A DNA stretch of 64,000 bases from Arcicella gelida (GCF_034931025.1 NZ_JAYGIL010000018.1:31143-95142), one strand, 5' to 3'. Numbered from the stretch's first letter, positions 8,091 through 16,631 are shown. Made by a program: numbers and translations. Notes: generated by a model from the letters alone, not told the origin.

Positions 8091-9593
8091 CTAATTGCCA
8101 CCATCGGTTTTTCCACGTGCTACGGCATAATCACCTATTTTCTTGCCACAAACTAAACCTACTTCACTATCGAAACGATAGTGAATTGCACCATAAATTC
8201 TGGATTCTGAGGCTTCTTTCGCCATTGCATCCAAGCTACTTTGTTGGCTAGGGAAGATATAAGAAAGTACAGAAGCCGCTGCTGCCGAAAATGTTGCATG
8301 CCCAGATGTATAGCTTGGGAAATTTGGCGTTCCTGTCGCAGTTTTTATACTTGGGTCAACTTGATTTGGTCTTGGATAAAAATAGTAGTATTTGGTATCC
8401 CAACAACAAACACCTGCATCATGAATAGCAGTATTCATCAGTGCTAAAGCTCTTGCTGTTCTGATTTCAGACATGCTTGCATCCCTGATTAAATCCATCG
8501 CAATCTGATTCCAGTGCCCTGGAGGTGTTGAAGTACCCAAGCCATCCGCCCAGAATTGTACAATCGACCATTGTTTACGAGTAATATTGTCTGCGTAATG
8601 TTTTACTTCTGCTAAATCTTTCTTGAAAGCATCTGAATCTAAAGCTGGAGGAGCAGCAGGACGAATAGCATCACGAGTCGCTTTATCAAAATTCCAAGTT
8701 TTTACCTCTCCAAATTTCATTAACATTCCCGGACGAGCAGGAATATCAAGACTTTTCCAAGCTGTTTTTAATCCTCTTGCTACAGCAGCTTCAGCCATTT
8801 GAGCCTGAATAGTAAGGTTTCCACCAGAAGTACCTGTTCCGTCTGTTTTAGCATAAGCAATAATTTTATCAGCTACTGCTTTTCCTAAAACATCAGCCGC
8901 ATCAACATCGCTTTGTACATTTTTACCAGCCCAAATACCTACTTTACGACCTTCTTCGTATTTGTTATCAATCAATTGTGTTGGATAACTCCCTGGAAAC
9001 AAAAACTTCAATACTCTACTTGATGCCGCCGCAATTACTGCTTCTTCAGAAGGGTAGTCAGGTAAATCATCGGTATTTGTTTTTCTGTTGTACTTGTATT
9101 TATAAGCCCAAGTTGCTACCAAAGCATCGTATTGAGCAACACTAATTAACGCATAAGCTCTTGAAGCATAAGGAGGATTGGCAAATGGAAAATATGGTAA
9201 AGTGTCAGGTTTTGCAGAGTTCGGTGCAGAATAACTACCATTTTCATTTGGTTCTGGTGCAAGGTTATATCTAGCGATAAGTTCACGAGCGATTTCGTTC
9301 CAGCGACCTACGGCACCTACTTGCCAGTATGTTAAAGCACTTTTTTGTTCAGCGGTTAAATTTGATGCTACTTTCTGTGCTTCCGCTAATTCAGCTTTGT
9401 ATTCAGCAGAGCTTGTTTCTTTCGGTGCAGGAACGGTATAATCAGTTGCTACACCGAAATACATTTTCCAAGTACCTGCATTAGGTTCATTACTTGTTGG
9501 CACTAATGGGCGGAGAGATGCTCTTTCAACTTCTTTTGAACAAGATAATGCAAAAAGGCTAATAAAAAATATAGATAAAATTCTTGATTTCAT
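8091..9593 (-). CDS. Vanadium-dependent haloperoxidase / PAP2-type lipoprotein
   Basis: 500 residues. The N-terminus ILSIFFISLFALSCSKE is a lipoprotein signal with the lipidated cysteine at about residue 18, so the protein is membrane-anchored in the periplasm or on the surface. The C-terminal third has the full haloperoxidase/acid-phosphatase signature: K-X6-RP (residues 401-409, KYYYFYPRP), PSYTSGH (426-432) and SR-X5-H-X3-D (464-475). All vanadate- or phosphate-binding residues are present. It belongs to the bacterial vanadium chloroperoxidase-like branch of PAP2 proteins, many of which have unproven activity. A phosphatase role cannot be excluded. It lies between two barrel genes in a probable three-gene operon. 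Confidence 0.88.
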   Translation of the reverse strand: MKSRILSIFFISLFALSCSKEVERASLRPLVPTSNEPNAGTWKMYFGVATDYTVPAPKETSSAEYKAELAEAQKVASNLTAEQKSALTYWQVGAVGRWNEIARELIARYNLAPEPNENGSYSAPNSAKPDTLPYFPFANPPYASRAYALISVAQYDALVATWAYKYKYNRKTNTDDLPDYPSEEAVIAAASSRVLKFLFPGSYPTQLIDNKYEEGRKVGIWAGKNVQSDVDAADVLGKAVADKIIAYAKTDGTGTSGGNLTIQAQMAEAAVARGLKTAWKSLDIPARPGMLMKFGEVKTWNFDKATRDAIRPAAPPALDSDAFKKDLAEVKHYADNITRKQWSIVQFWADGLGTSTPPGHWNQIAMDLIRDASMSEIRTARALALMNTAIHDAGVCCWDTKYYYFYPRPNQVDPSIKTATGTPNFPSYTSGHATFSAAAASVLSYIFPSQQSSLDAMAKEASESRIYGAIHYRFDSEVGLVCGKKIGDYAVARGKTDGGN

Positions 9594-9637
9594 GATGCTA
9601 TGGGGATAATTGTCAGAATGAAATGGCTAGTAATAGA

Positions 9638-10552
9638 CTATTTCTTTTTCTTAAAATTCAAAATGTATTGTAATTGAGCGCCATAAGAAGCCTCCACTTT
9701 GCCGACATTTCTACCCGCAATTACATGCGAAAAATGTCCGTTTACAGAAAAGTTCTCAATCGGAGTATGCCAAGTAACAAAAACACCAACACGAGTCCAG
9801 TCCATTTTATTAGCAGGTAAAGGCATATCATAACGGCGAATATCCGTTCCACTTGTTGAAGTAATGTTGTCGATAAAAGCCTCAGCTAATACTGCTTTTT
9901 TATTCACACCAATTCTTAAAGAAGTACTTACTTGGTCAGGTACAGCCATTTCGTGGCTATATTCTATTTCATTACCAGTATAGTAATTGGTTCTGTCAAC
10001 GTTAGTTTTGCTTCTAGCAATATAACCACCTTGCGCTGTTACATGAATACCGTAAGGCAATAACTGATGTACAATAAGGCGAGCAGAAGCTGTTTTAGAA
10101 TGCAACCCGATTGAGAAAGGCAAGAAATCAGGCACATAATTCGTCACAGGGACAGAAGCACCGATTACTCCGAACAATTGCATTTTGCCATAAGAAAAGA
10201 AATTATACTTTGCGGCAACATTCAAATCTTGAACTCCTTGTAAACCCGTCATCGTTCCAGCCGAAGCTTCATTTTTAATATAAGGCAACACCGCAAAAAC
10301 GTTTAGTTTTTCAGTAACACCATAAGCCGCCATAAACGAAGCCATTTGCGTAGAAAGTGTACCGATATTTGGATTATCACGAAGTCTTTCTCCTTCCCAG
10401 TATTGATTCCAAGATTCTTTATCGTAATTAAGTACCAAACACAACTCATTTTTTGACATCATCAAGCCGTCTTGAGTTGTTTGTGCAAAACTCATTTTAG
10501 TGAAAAATAGTAAGCAGCAAGTACAAGTAAATGTTAGTAAATGTTTCTTCAT
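9638..10552 (-). CDS. Outer-membrane beta-barrel protein (first gene of the haloperoxidase block)
   Basis: 304 residues with a cleavable signal (HLLTFTCTCCLLFFTKMSFA, then QTTQDG). The body shows alternating strand motifs (LNVFAVLPYIKNEA, AKYNFFSYGKMQLFGVIG, VGVFVTWHTPIENFSVNGHF) ending in a strand-like QLQYILNF with a lysine tail. No family could be named with certainty; it looks like a transporter-type barrel. It is the first of three tightly spaced minus-strand genes (44 bases to the haloperoxidase gene). TCCA-N6-TGGA operator-like sites lie 30-90 bases upstream. Confidence 0.75.
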   Translation of the reverse strand: MKKHLLTFTCTCCLLFFTKMSFAQTTQDGLMMSKNELCLVLNYDKESWNQYWEGERLRDNPNIGTLSTQMASFMAAYGVTEKLNVFAVLPYIKNEASAGTMTGLQGVQDLNVAAKYNFFSYGKMQLFGVIGASVPVTNYVPDFLPFSIGLHSKTASARLIVHQLLPYGIHVTAQGGYIARSKTNVDRTNYYTGNEIEYSHEMAVPDQVSTSLRIGVNKKAVLAEAFIDNITSTSGTDIRRYDMPLPANKMDWTRVGVFVTWHTPIENFSVNGHFSHVIAGRNVGKVEASYGAQLQYILNFKKKK

Positions 10553-10584
10553 TTTGTAATGATTAGTTTCTTTAAATTGGACTG

Positions 10585-10650
10585 TATTCCAAAATTATGG
10601 AATACAAAAGTTAATTCCAAACAAAGGGAAAAAATATTAGATTATTTGGA
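10585..10650 (-). promoter_or_regulatory. Operator cluster upstream of the barrel/haloperoxidase operon
   Basis: The 20-base palindrome TATTCCAAAATTATGGAATA lies at 10585-10604 (9 of 10 arm positions pair). A weaker copy, TCCA-AACAAA-GGGA, is centred at 10622.5. A half-site ending TTTGGA lies at 10641-10650. The pattern TCCA-N6-TGGA recurs upstream of two other operons in this window. Confidence 0.65.
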
Positions 10651-10787
10651 AATAAAATATTTTATCGAAAAAGTATAAATTAAAATATACTTATTGCTAG
10701 TATTGTGTAGTACAGCTACTTTTTTAGTGTTTTTTCAAGTGTTTACAAGGAGTTTTGTCTAAGTGTATTTACTGTTACGAATGAAAA

Positions 10788-10805
10788 ATTCCACAATAAT
10801 GGAAA
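10788..10805. promoter_or_regulatory. Additional TCCA-N6-TGGA site
   Basis: ATTCCACAATAATGGAAA is centred at 10796.5, about 240 bases before the barrel start and just downstream of the DUF3179 stop. It has the same spacing as the other sites. The remainder of the 10553-10921 spacer is A+T-rich with no gene. Confidence 0.55.
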
Positions 10806-10921
10806 ATGTGTTTATTGAAGAATACAATCAGAATAATTTGAGCGAGATGAATTGAAGTATTTGAAAGAAAAGTATAGAACTATTCGTTTTCACTTGTAAT
10901 CTTGTAAGAACAATAAGCGTA

Positions 10922-12073
10922 CTAATATTGCTGAGTATTAGGATGAAACGTTTTCCAACTATGCCAAAACTCTTGATATGCGTTTACTTTGGCAAGCGAA
11001 ATATGTAACATTTTATTGGGTTCAATACTTTCTCCTTTTAAATTATACCGAAGTTTATTATCCATCAAAGTATCATTCTTAATCGTGAATTTGCCATTAT
11101 TGCTTGGACATTTGAAGGCAAAAAAACTTTTATTATCCTTTGCCAAAACCAATAGAATAGTCTCATTCCCAATGTTGGTCTGAATAATTCGTTCTTTCTT
11201 CAAACGATTCCAATCAAAAGCTTTACTTTCTTTCCCAATCTGAATACCCACTACCCACGATTTATCTTTCCACGATAAAGAATCTGTACCTGTTAATTTC
11301 TTTTTAGATTTACCAGATTCATATTTTGCTGTACTGTCGTACTCTTCTTTATATTTTAAATCAGGTTGCATGATTGTACTTGCTGGGTACATTTTCAGCC
11401 AAGTGTCTAGCGATACTTGTTGCGATATAAGTTCTGGCAACATTGTACCTTTTAGTTTCCCAGTAATGGCTTCGCCATTAGCTTGACGCCACCAACTTTT
11501 AGTAGTTTTATCTTCAAACATGGCATTGAAATGATCCATCCCAACCAATCTGAAAGTTTCCGGTTTACCATTAACGGTCGGCTCAAATACTCTGCCTGTT
11601 CTACAAACCGAGCAGTAAGTAACCATAATAGGTTTACCAGCCAAAGTATCACGAACTTGATGATGATAAATAATCTGTGAAATTGGATAAGCTTTGGCTT
11701 CTCCGTTAATTTCAACACCAATAATTACTCTGTCGAGTTTTATATGGTTTTCATTGGCAGGCTTCATGCTTAATGCTTGAGTTTCTTCAAACATGGCATC
11801 AGCCGCCATTTCGAAATTAAAAGCATAACAAATGCCAGCAGCTAATAAAATGCCTAACAGAGTAAGCCAACGTGCTTGTTGAAAAGCAGGAAAAACACCA
11901 AAGGCAATCATTGCTCCAAATATTCCTCTAAATATCCAACGCCAAGTGTAAAGAAAGTAAGCAATATCTATACTTCGCATTTGCTGACTTCCGGGCATTG
12001 GCATAATGAAATAAACATTCAGCATTTCAAAAATGATGAGACCCAAAACACCTAAATAGAATAGCTTTTTCAT
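10922..12073 (-). CDS. DUF3179 domain-containing membrane-anchored protein
   Basis: 383 residues. Three or four hydrophobic segments occupy roughly the first 90 residues. The rest is a DUF3179 domain with IGVEINGEAKAYPISQIIYH, the cysteine pair VTYCSVCRTGRVF, and WWRQANGEAITGKLKG. The family is widespread and functionally unassigned; the conserved CxxC suggests a redox or metal role, which is inference. The gene stands alone between the rpl operon and the haloperoxidase block. Its long upstream region (12074-12542) carries three operator-like sites and two hairpins, implying regulated expression. Confidence 0.88.
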   Translation of the reverse strand: MKKLFYLGVLGLIIFEMLNVYFIMPMPGSQQMRSIDIAYFLYTWRWIFRGIFGAMIAFGVFPAFQQARWLTLLGILLAAGICYAFNFEMAADAMFEETQALSMKPANENHIKLDRVIIGVEINGEAKAYPISQIIYHHQVRDTLAGKPIMVTYCSVCRTGRVFEPTVNGKPETFRLVGMDHFNAMFEDKTTKSWWRQANGEAITGKLKGTMLPELISQQVSLDTWLKMYPASTIMQPDLKYKEEYDSTAKYESGKSKKKLTGTDSLSWKDKSWVVGIQIGKESKAFDWNRLKKERIIQTNIGNETILLVLAKDNKSFFAFKCPSNNGKFTIKNDTLMDNKLRYNLKGESIEPNKMLHISLAKVNAYQEFWHSWKTFHPNTQQY

Positions 12074-12125
12074 CTAATTTTATATCGTTGAATTATCTTA
12101 ATTATGAGAAATGCCTTGTAAGTAA

Positions 12126-12158
12126 AAACTCTACTTATCAATCTGATAGGTAGAGTTT
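12126..12158 (-). promoter_or_regulatory. Leader hairpin with T-tract before the DUF3179 gene
   Basis: AAACTCTACTTATCA pairs with TGATAGGTAGAGTTT (14 of 15 positions, the other a wobble) around a three-base loop. On the minus strand it is followed by TTTTTACTT, so it looks like an intrinsic terminator lying 53 bases before the start codon. An attenuator is possible. Confidence 0.5.
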
Positions 12159-12213
12159 GAAATATTAACCATTTATAAATACTTAATAACTTAGATTAGA
12201 TTGAGCTTTTTTA

Positions 12214-12246
12214 AAACTTTACACGAGTATTAACCGTGTAAAGTTT
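12214..12246. promoter_or_regulatory. Second leader hairpin before the DUF3179 gene
   Basis: AAACTTTACACG (12214-12225) and CGTGTAAAGTTT (12235-12246) form a perfect 12-bp stem with a nine-base loop. It lies between the operator cluster and the first leader hairpin. Confidence 0.55.
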
Positions 12247-12371
12247 GTAATATTCCCAATTCTAATTTTATGAATATCTTCAATTTAGAGGAAAACAGAA
12301 AAAGAGATTTATTTTATAAATATTTTGATTTTTCTCATTTACATAACAAAGATAAAAGTATTTTACTTAAA

Positions 12372-12431
12372 AATCCAAATAAATGGAAAAAATTTCCAAT
12401 AATTTGAATTTAATTTCAGAAACATGGAAAT
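12372..12431 (-). promoter_or_regulatory. Three phased TCCA-N6-TGGA operator-like sites
   Basis: TCCA-AATAAA-TGGA is centred at 12380.5, TCCA-ATAATT-TGAA at 12401.5, and TTCA-GAAACA-TGGA at 12421.5. Spacings of 21 and 20 bases place them on the same DNA face. The only gene they can serve by orientation is DUF3179, about 300 bases away, since rplL is closed by a terminator. Confidence 0.6.
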
Positions 12432-12542
12432 CAAATCTTTTTTTATCTTAAATGGCTCACTATGAGCTTTTGAATGATTATTTAAAATTTCTCTCGTAAT
12501 CTTAAGTTTGTAGATAGACTCTATTCTCAGAAAAAATCAAAT

Positions 12543-12582
12543 AAAAAAAGAGGCTGTCTCATAAAGACAGCCTCTTTTTTTA
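12543..12582 (-). terminator. Terminator of the rplKAJL operon
   Basis: AAAAAAAGAGGCTGTCT and AGACAGCCTCTTTTTTT form a strong G+C stem with a short loop and T-tracts on both sides, so it can work bidirectionally. It lies 19 bases after the rplL stop. Confidence 0.93.
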
Positions 12583-12600
12583 TTCTAAAATATCAGCTAA

Positions 12601-12984
12601 TTACTTAACTTCAACTTCTGCACCAGCTTCTTCTAAAGATTTTTTCAAACCTTCAGCTTCGTCTTTAGATACGCCTTCTTTAACAGCTTTTGGAGCTCCG
12701 TCAACTAAGTCTTTAGCTTCTTTCAAGCCAAGACCTGTTAAGTCTTTCACCAATTTAACTACTGCTAATTTGCTAGCACCAGCAGATTTCAAGATAACAT
12801 CAAATGATGTTTGTTCAGCAGGAGCTTCAGCAGCGTCACCACCACCAGCATTACCAGCTACAACTACTGCAGCAGCAGCAGCAGGCTCGATACCATACTC
12901 ATCTTTCAAAATTGCTGCTAATTCATTAACTTCTTTTACAGTTAAGTTCACTAATTGCTCAGCGAATGCTTTTAAATCTGCCAT
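12601..12984 (-). CDS. rplL: 50S ribosomal protein L7/L12
   Basis: 127 residues. The N-terminal dimerisation region (LKAFAEQLVNLTVKEVNELA) leads into an alanine-rich hinge around residues 35-55. The C-terminal factor-binding domain contains KLAVVKLVKDLTGLGLKEAK and ends EEAGAEVEVK. L7/L12 forms the ribosomal stalk that recruits elongation factors. It is the last gene of rplK-A-J-L, 136 bases after rplJ, and is followed by a strong terminator rather than by rpoB. Confidence 0.97.
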   Translation of the reverse strand: MADLKAFAEQLVNLTVKEVNELAAILKDEYGIEPAAAAAVVVAGNAGGGDAAEAPAEQTSFDVILKSAGASKLAVVKLVKDLTGLGLKEAKDLVDGAPKAVKEGVSKDEAEGLKKSLEEAGAEVEVK

Positions 12985-13120
12985 TGTATTAAGATTTTTT
13001 ATTGTTTACGATTTTATTAATTTACTATATGTTTTTGTACTTGGAAGCCTATTTCAATTTGAAAATAAGCTAATTTAGAAATCTGAGAATGATTATTACA
13101 ATCAGAATCAAGTTTGAAAA

Positions 13121-13654
13121 TTAACCTTCTCTTTCTGAAAGGGTTTTGATGATACCAGCCAATTTGCCACCGCTGCTTTGAAGAGCAGAAACAACATTTT
13201 TCGCTGGAGATTGTAATAATCCAACGATTTCGCCAATCATCTCTTGTTTAGACTTAACATTTTCAAGAGCAGCTAATTGATCTTCTCCGATGTATAAACC
13301 TCCTTCAATAGAAGCACCTTTGAATTTAATTTTATCTTTACCTGCTTCTTTTTTGAAGTCTTTGATCAATTTCGCAGGAGTTTTAGGATTTTCTGGTGAG
13401 AAAATGATTCCTGATAAACCTTTGAAAACTGTATCGTTGAATGAAGTATAGTCTACTCCAGTTGTTTCCAATGCTTTTGCGATAAGCGTGTTTTTAACGA
13501 CACGGTACTCAAAACCACGTTGGAAACACATTCTTCTAAATGCGTTTACTTCTGCAACAGTTAAACCACCGGTATCTGTAATATAGAAGTAAGGAGTAGC
13601 AGCGAACTTTTCGCTCAACTCTTGGATAATTATACCTTTTTCTTCCTTTGTCAT
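13121..13654 (-). CDS. rplJ: 50S ribosomal protein L10
   Basis: 177 residues. MTKEEKGIIIQELSEKF and FRRMCFQRGFEYRVVKNTLI are typical of L10, and the C-terminal helix (VVSALQSSGGKLAGIIKTL) is where L7/L12 dimers bind. It anchors the ribosomal stalk to 23S rRNA and usually controls its own operon. It starts 2 bases after the rplA stop, so translation is probably coupled. Confidence 0.97.
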   Translation of the reverse strand: MTKEEKGIIIQELSEKFAATPYFYITDTGGLTVAEVNAFRRMCFQRGFEYRVVKNTLIAKALETTGVDYTSFNDTVFKGLSGIIFSPENPKTPAKLIKDFKKEAGKDKIKFKGASIEGGLYIGEDQLAALENVKSKQEMIGEIVGLLQSPAKNVVSALQSSGGKLAGIIKTLSEREG

Positions 13655-13656
13655 GA

Positions 13657-14355
13657 TTACAAACCTTTAACTGTTCCTTGGTCAATTTTAACACCCGGAG
13701 ACATTGTAGAAGACAAATTAACTGACTTCACATAAGTTCCTTTGGCTGAAGATGGCTTCAATTTCAACAAAGTGTTGATAAGTTCCTGAGCATTTTCAGC
13801 TAATTTCTCAGGAGTGAATGAAACCTTACCGATAGAAGTGTGGATGATACCAGTTTTGTCAACTTTGAAGTCGATTTTACCAGCTTTCACTTCTGTAACA
13901 GCTTGTCCAACGTTCAAGGTAACAGTACCTGATTTTGGATTTGGCATTAAGCCACGAGGTCCTAAAACACGACCTAAACGACCTAACTTAGCCATTACGG
14001 TTGGCATTGTGATAATTACATCAATGTCAGTCCAACCTTTTTCAATTTTTTGGATATATTCATCCAAACCAACGAAATCAGCACCTGCCGCTTTTGCTTC
14101 TTCCTCTTTATCAGGCGTACAAAGTACAAGAACTCGTACTTCTTTTCCTGTTCCATGAGGCAAAGCAACTACGCCACGAACCATTTGGTCAGCTTTACGA
14201 GGGTCAACCCCCAAACGAACGTCGATATCTACTGAAGAGTCGAACTTCGTATATGAAATCTCTTTCAAAATTTCAGCAGCTTTCGTAAGTGAATACGATT
14301 GCGTTGCGTCAAATTTTGATTGAGCTTCTTTTTGCTTTTTTGTTAACTTAGCCAT
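13657..14355 (-). CDS. rplA: 50S ribosomal protein L1
   Basis: 232 residues from the ATG at 14355 (MAKLTKKQKEAQSKFD). The frame is open 25 codons further upstream, but that stretch is only the A+T-rich intergenic hairpin and is not L1-like. The signature MPTVMAKLGRLGRVLGPRG and GLMPNPKSGTVT are diagnostic. L1 forms the mobile stalk of the 50S E site and often represses its own mRNA. It lies between rplK and rplJ. Confidence 0.96.
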   Translation of the reverse strand: MAKLTKKQKEAQSKFDATQSYSLTKAAEILKEISYTKFDSSVDIDVRLGVDPRKADQMVRGVVALPHGTGKEVRVLVLCTPDKEEEAKAAGADFVGLDEYIQKIEKGWTDIDVIITMPTVMAKLGRLGRVLGPRGLMPNPKSGTVTLNVGQAVTEVKAGKIDFKVDKTGIIHTSIGKVSFTPEKLAENAQELINTLLKLKPSSAKGTYVKSVNLSSTMSPGVKIDQGTVKGL

Positions 14356-14365
14356 TATTCTTTTC

Positions 14366-14448
14366 AATTTGAAAATTTGAAAATGAGCTAATTTGAAAGT
14401 GATATTGAAATTAAAGTTGATTAAAATCAATCTTCAAATTTTCAAATT
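14366..14448. repeat. Large hairpin in the rplK-rplA spacer
   Basis: AATTTGAAAATTTGAA (14366-14381) is exactly complementary to TTCAAATTTTCAAATT (14433-14448), and related words extend on both sides. The same words occur in the rnpA-rpmH spacer, near 13050-13070, and upstream of the nucleosidase gene near 19740-19765. It could be a dispersed element. It could also act in the rpl leader, but no recognisable L1-binding fold was identified. Confidence 0.6.
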
Positions 14449-14462
14449 ATCTAATCTTCAAA

Positions 14463-14900
14463 TTAGAAAGGTTTTTCTCCTGTTACGTTCAAGCCCATTG
14501 AGCGAGCTGTACCTGCTACCATGCTCATTGCTGATTCGATGGTGAAACAGTTTAAATCAGGCATTTTTGTTTCTGCGATAGTACGAACTTGATCCCAAGA
14601 TACTGAACCAACTTTTTTCAAGTTTGGTTGAGCAGAACCCAATTTTACTTTCGCTGCTTCCAACAGCAAAATTGGTGCAGGAGGAGTCTTAACTACGAAA
14701 TCAAAAGATTTGTCTTTGTAGTAAGTAATCAAAACTGGAAGAATAACACCTGGTTTATCTTGTGTTCTAGCATTGAACTGCTTACAGAACTCCATGATAT
14801 TCAAACCCTTAGAACCCAAGGCTGGACCAATTGGGGGTGATGGGTTAGCGGCACCACCTTTGCATTGCAACTTTACGTAGCCTGCTATTTCTTTTGCCAT
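14463..14900 (-). CDS. rplK: 50S ribosomal protein L11
   Basis: 145 residues. AGYVKLQCKGGAANPSPPIG with PALGSKGLNIMEFCKQFNA gives the proline-rich N-terminal domain that contacts release and elongation factors. KTPPAPILLLEAAK and the final MVAGTARSMGLNV give the RNA-binding domain. It is the first gene of the operon and, unusually, is not preceded by secE-nusG. Confidence 0.97.
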   Translation of the reverse strand: MAKEIAGYVKLQCKGGAANPSPPIGPALGSKGLNIMEFCKQFNARTQDKPGVILPVLITYYKDKSFDFVVKTPPAPILLLEAAKVKLGSAQPNLKKVGSVSWDQVRTIAETKMPDLNCFTIESAMSMVAGTARSMGLNVTGEKPF

Positions 14901-15084
14901 TATGGTAAAAATTTAAAATCGTTTGAGTTATTGAAAATTTTCTGCCAATAAGGGTGGAAGCTTCCTTACCTGAAAATCCTCGGTCTATTTCATGTAGATT
15001 ATTTTGTAACTAAACAATCTGATTCACAGTCATTTGAAAGTACTTATTCATACCTTTTACCTAACTGGTCTATGAAACGGACTG

Positions 15085-15115
15085 CAAAATTACGGCTTTC
15101 TTCTTAATATACAAA
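15085..15115 (-). promoter_or_regulatory. Bacteroidota-type promoter of the rplKAJL operon
   Basis: On the minus strand TTTG (15115-15112), 19 bases, then TAATTTTG (15092-15085): an exact fit to TTTG-N19-TAnnTTTG. The leader to rplK is about 180 bases, long enough for structure. The rest of the 14901-15291 spacer shows no gene. Confidence 0.85.
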
Positions 15116-15291
15116 TAGTTATGAAAGATTTTGATGAGTTTTTTTCAATGAAGTGCTTTAAAAGACATTATCCGTAAGAATAATTTGTCAAAAGTCAGAG
15201 TGAAATTAATTTAAAGAAGATAATTCAACGAAATTCAATAAATTATGATGAAATTATTAAGCGAATAATATTTCTATTTAATGTCAGAATA

Positions 15292-15573
15292 ATGCTATAC
15301 GATATAACCATGTGCAAAGGAGAGGCTTGCCCTAAGAAACACCTTTGCTATCGACATACAGCAGACATTGAAGGGAGACAGGATTTTTTCCCTAATCCCC
15401 CTTTTGATGTTGAACAAAATACTTGTGAGTTTTTCTGGCAAGATGTTCAGCGTTTTGAGCAAATAAAATTACGTGCATACGAGATTTATCTTGAAGAACG
15501 CCGCCCTCGTGGCAGAGCGCTCGACCATTGGCTAAAAGCCGAACAAGAATGTATCGAAAAATGGAACAAGTAA
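15292..15573 (+). CDS. Small DUF2934-like protein with cysteine-rich N-terminus
   Basis: 93 residues. The N-terminus contains CKGEACPKKHLCYRH, with three cysteines and two histidines closely spaced that could bind a metal. The C-terminus, RAYEIYLEERRPRGRALDHW followed by LKAEQEC, resembles the DUF2934 motif (RAYELWEERGRPEGRDLEHW type). Function is unknown. The gene ends 7 bases before the convergent DUF1080 gene. No signal peptide. Confidence 0.7.
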   Translation: MLYDITMCKGEACPKKHLCYRHTADIEGRQDFFPNPPFDVEQNTCEFFWQDVQRFEQIKLRAYEIYLEERRPRGRALDHWLKAEQECIEKWNK

Positions 15574-15580
15574 AACATCA

Positions 15581-16477
15581 TTATTTTTTGCGATAAGTAC
15601 AGCTTTTATTGTCAGACTCTTTGTAATAAGATTTGTAATTGCTTGCTTTGGGGTCGGTACATCCTTTCAAATTCAGCAATTCTATATTACGAAAATCAAT
15701 GGCATGGCTTTCTGCCTGCATTGCGATGTAGCCTTCCTTTAAAGGTTGCCCGTCTTTTTTAATCCATTCTGCTCCGTTGTCAATCTTGGCTTGTTTCCAA
15801 TCATAATCAGGACTAACAAAACCTCCGCCAATGTGCATTTTTTCGAAAGTAAGTACAGTATCGCCTTCAATGATATGATGAATCAACGAATCGCCATATA
15901 CAATCGCCTCAGCTTTTACCCACTGGTCACCGTTGTATGTTTTTGAATGTGAATCTGTACAATGGTCAGTTACTATTTTGCCATTCATATATACTTCTGT
16001 GCCTGGCGTACATAAATTTCCAGTATGGCGTTCACCTTTTCCTAAACCACCTAATAATTGTAATTCTAAAGAAACGGGAAAAGATTGCCCTTTCGATAGA
16101 CTTTTAGCCGATTGAGAATGCAACATTACACCGCTATTTCTTACATTCCATGATGCACCACCAGCCAGTTGTTCTCCCTGAAAACGATATTCAAAGCGAA
16201 TGATATAATATGAATAAGGCGTTTTGTAATAAATATGACCAAACTTATCATCAAAAGTTTTGTATTGATCGTAAGCTACACGCATCATTCCATCTTCTAC
16301 CCGAAATGTATTTTTATAATTCACATTGAGGTCTTCTCCAGCAATTTTGATGTCCCAGCCATCAAGGTTTTTACCATTGAATAGTTTTATCCACTCTTGC
16401 TTGTCAGCTTTTTTTTGAGCGAAAATTGAGAATAAACAGCCGTTTAATAAATAGATTAAAATAAGGTACTTTCTCAT
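15581..16477 (-). CDS. DUF1080 (3-keto-disaccharide hydrolase-like) secreted protein
   Basis: 298 residues with a signal peptide (YLILIYLLNGCLFSIFA before QKK). The family signature WIKLFNGKNLDGWDIKI opens a concanavalin-like jelly roll. It continues with RNSGVMLHSQ, the LELQLLGG region and HIGGGFVSP. Relatives act on glycosides, including 3-keto-glycosides, in the periplasm. A cysteine-containing tail (CTDPKASNYKSYYKESDNKS) after about residue 270 looks like an extra small module. No carbohydrate-utilisation partners are adjacent. Confidence 0.87.
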   Translation of the reverse strand: MRKYLILIYLLNGCLFSIFAQKKADKQEWIKLFNGKNLDGWDIKIAGEDLNVNYKNTFRVEDGMMRVAYDQYKTFDDKFGHIYYKTPYSYYIIRFEYRFQGEQLAGGASWNVRNSGVMLHSQSAKSLSKGQSFPVSLELQLLGGLGKGERHTGNLCTPGTEVYMNGKIVTDHCTDSHSKTYNGDQWVKAEAIVYGDSLIHHIIEGDTVLTFEKMHIGGGFVSPDYDWKQAKIDNGAEWIKKDGQPLKEGYIAMQAESHAIDFRNIELLNLKGCTDPKASNYKSYYKESDNKSCTYRKK

Positions 16478-16631
16478 CTGTTATTTTTTAGAAGGGTTTA
16501 AATGATTTAAATGTTTAAGCCAATAAATGTTCAATTTACTCAAATGTTAATGATTGTTAATGAAATGATATAGACTAAACTATTAAAATCATACCCAATC
16601 TAAACGACATAAAATTAAAAATAATACAATT

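Noticed and set aside
12126..12246. Known riboswitch in the DUF3179 leader
   Set aside because: The two simple hairpins do not show the conserved elements of any riboswitch I recognise.
14356..14430. N-terminal extension of L1
   Set aside because: The stretch is the A+T-rich intergenic hairpin. L1 homology begins at MAKLTKKQKE.
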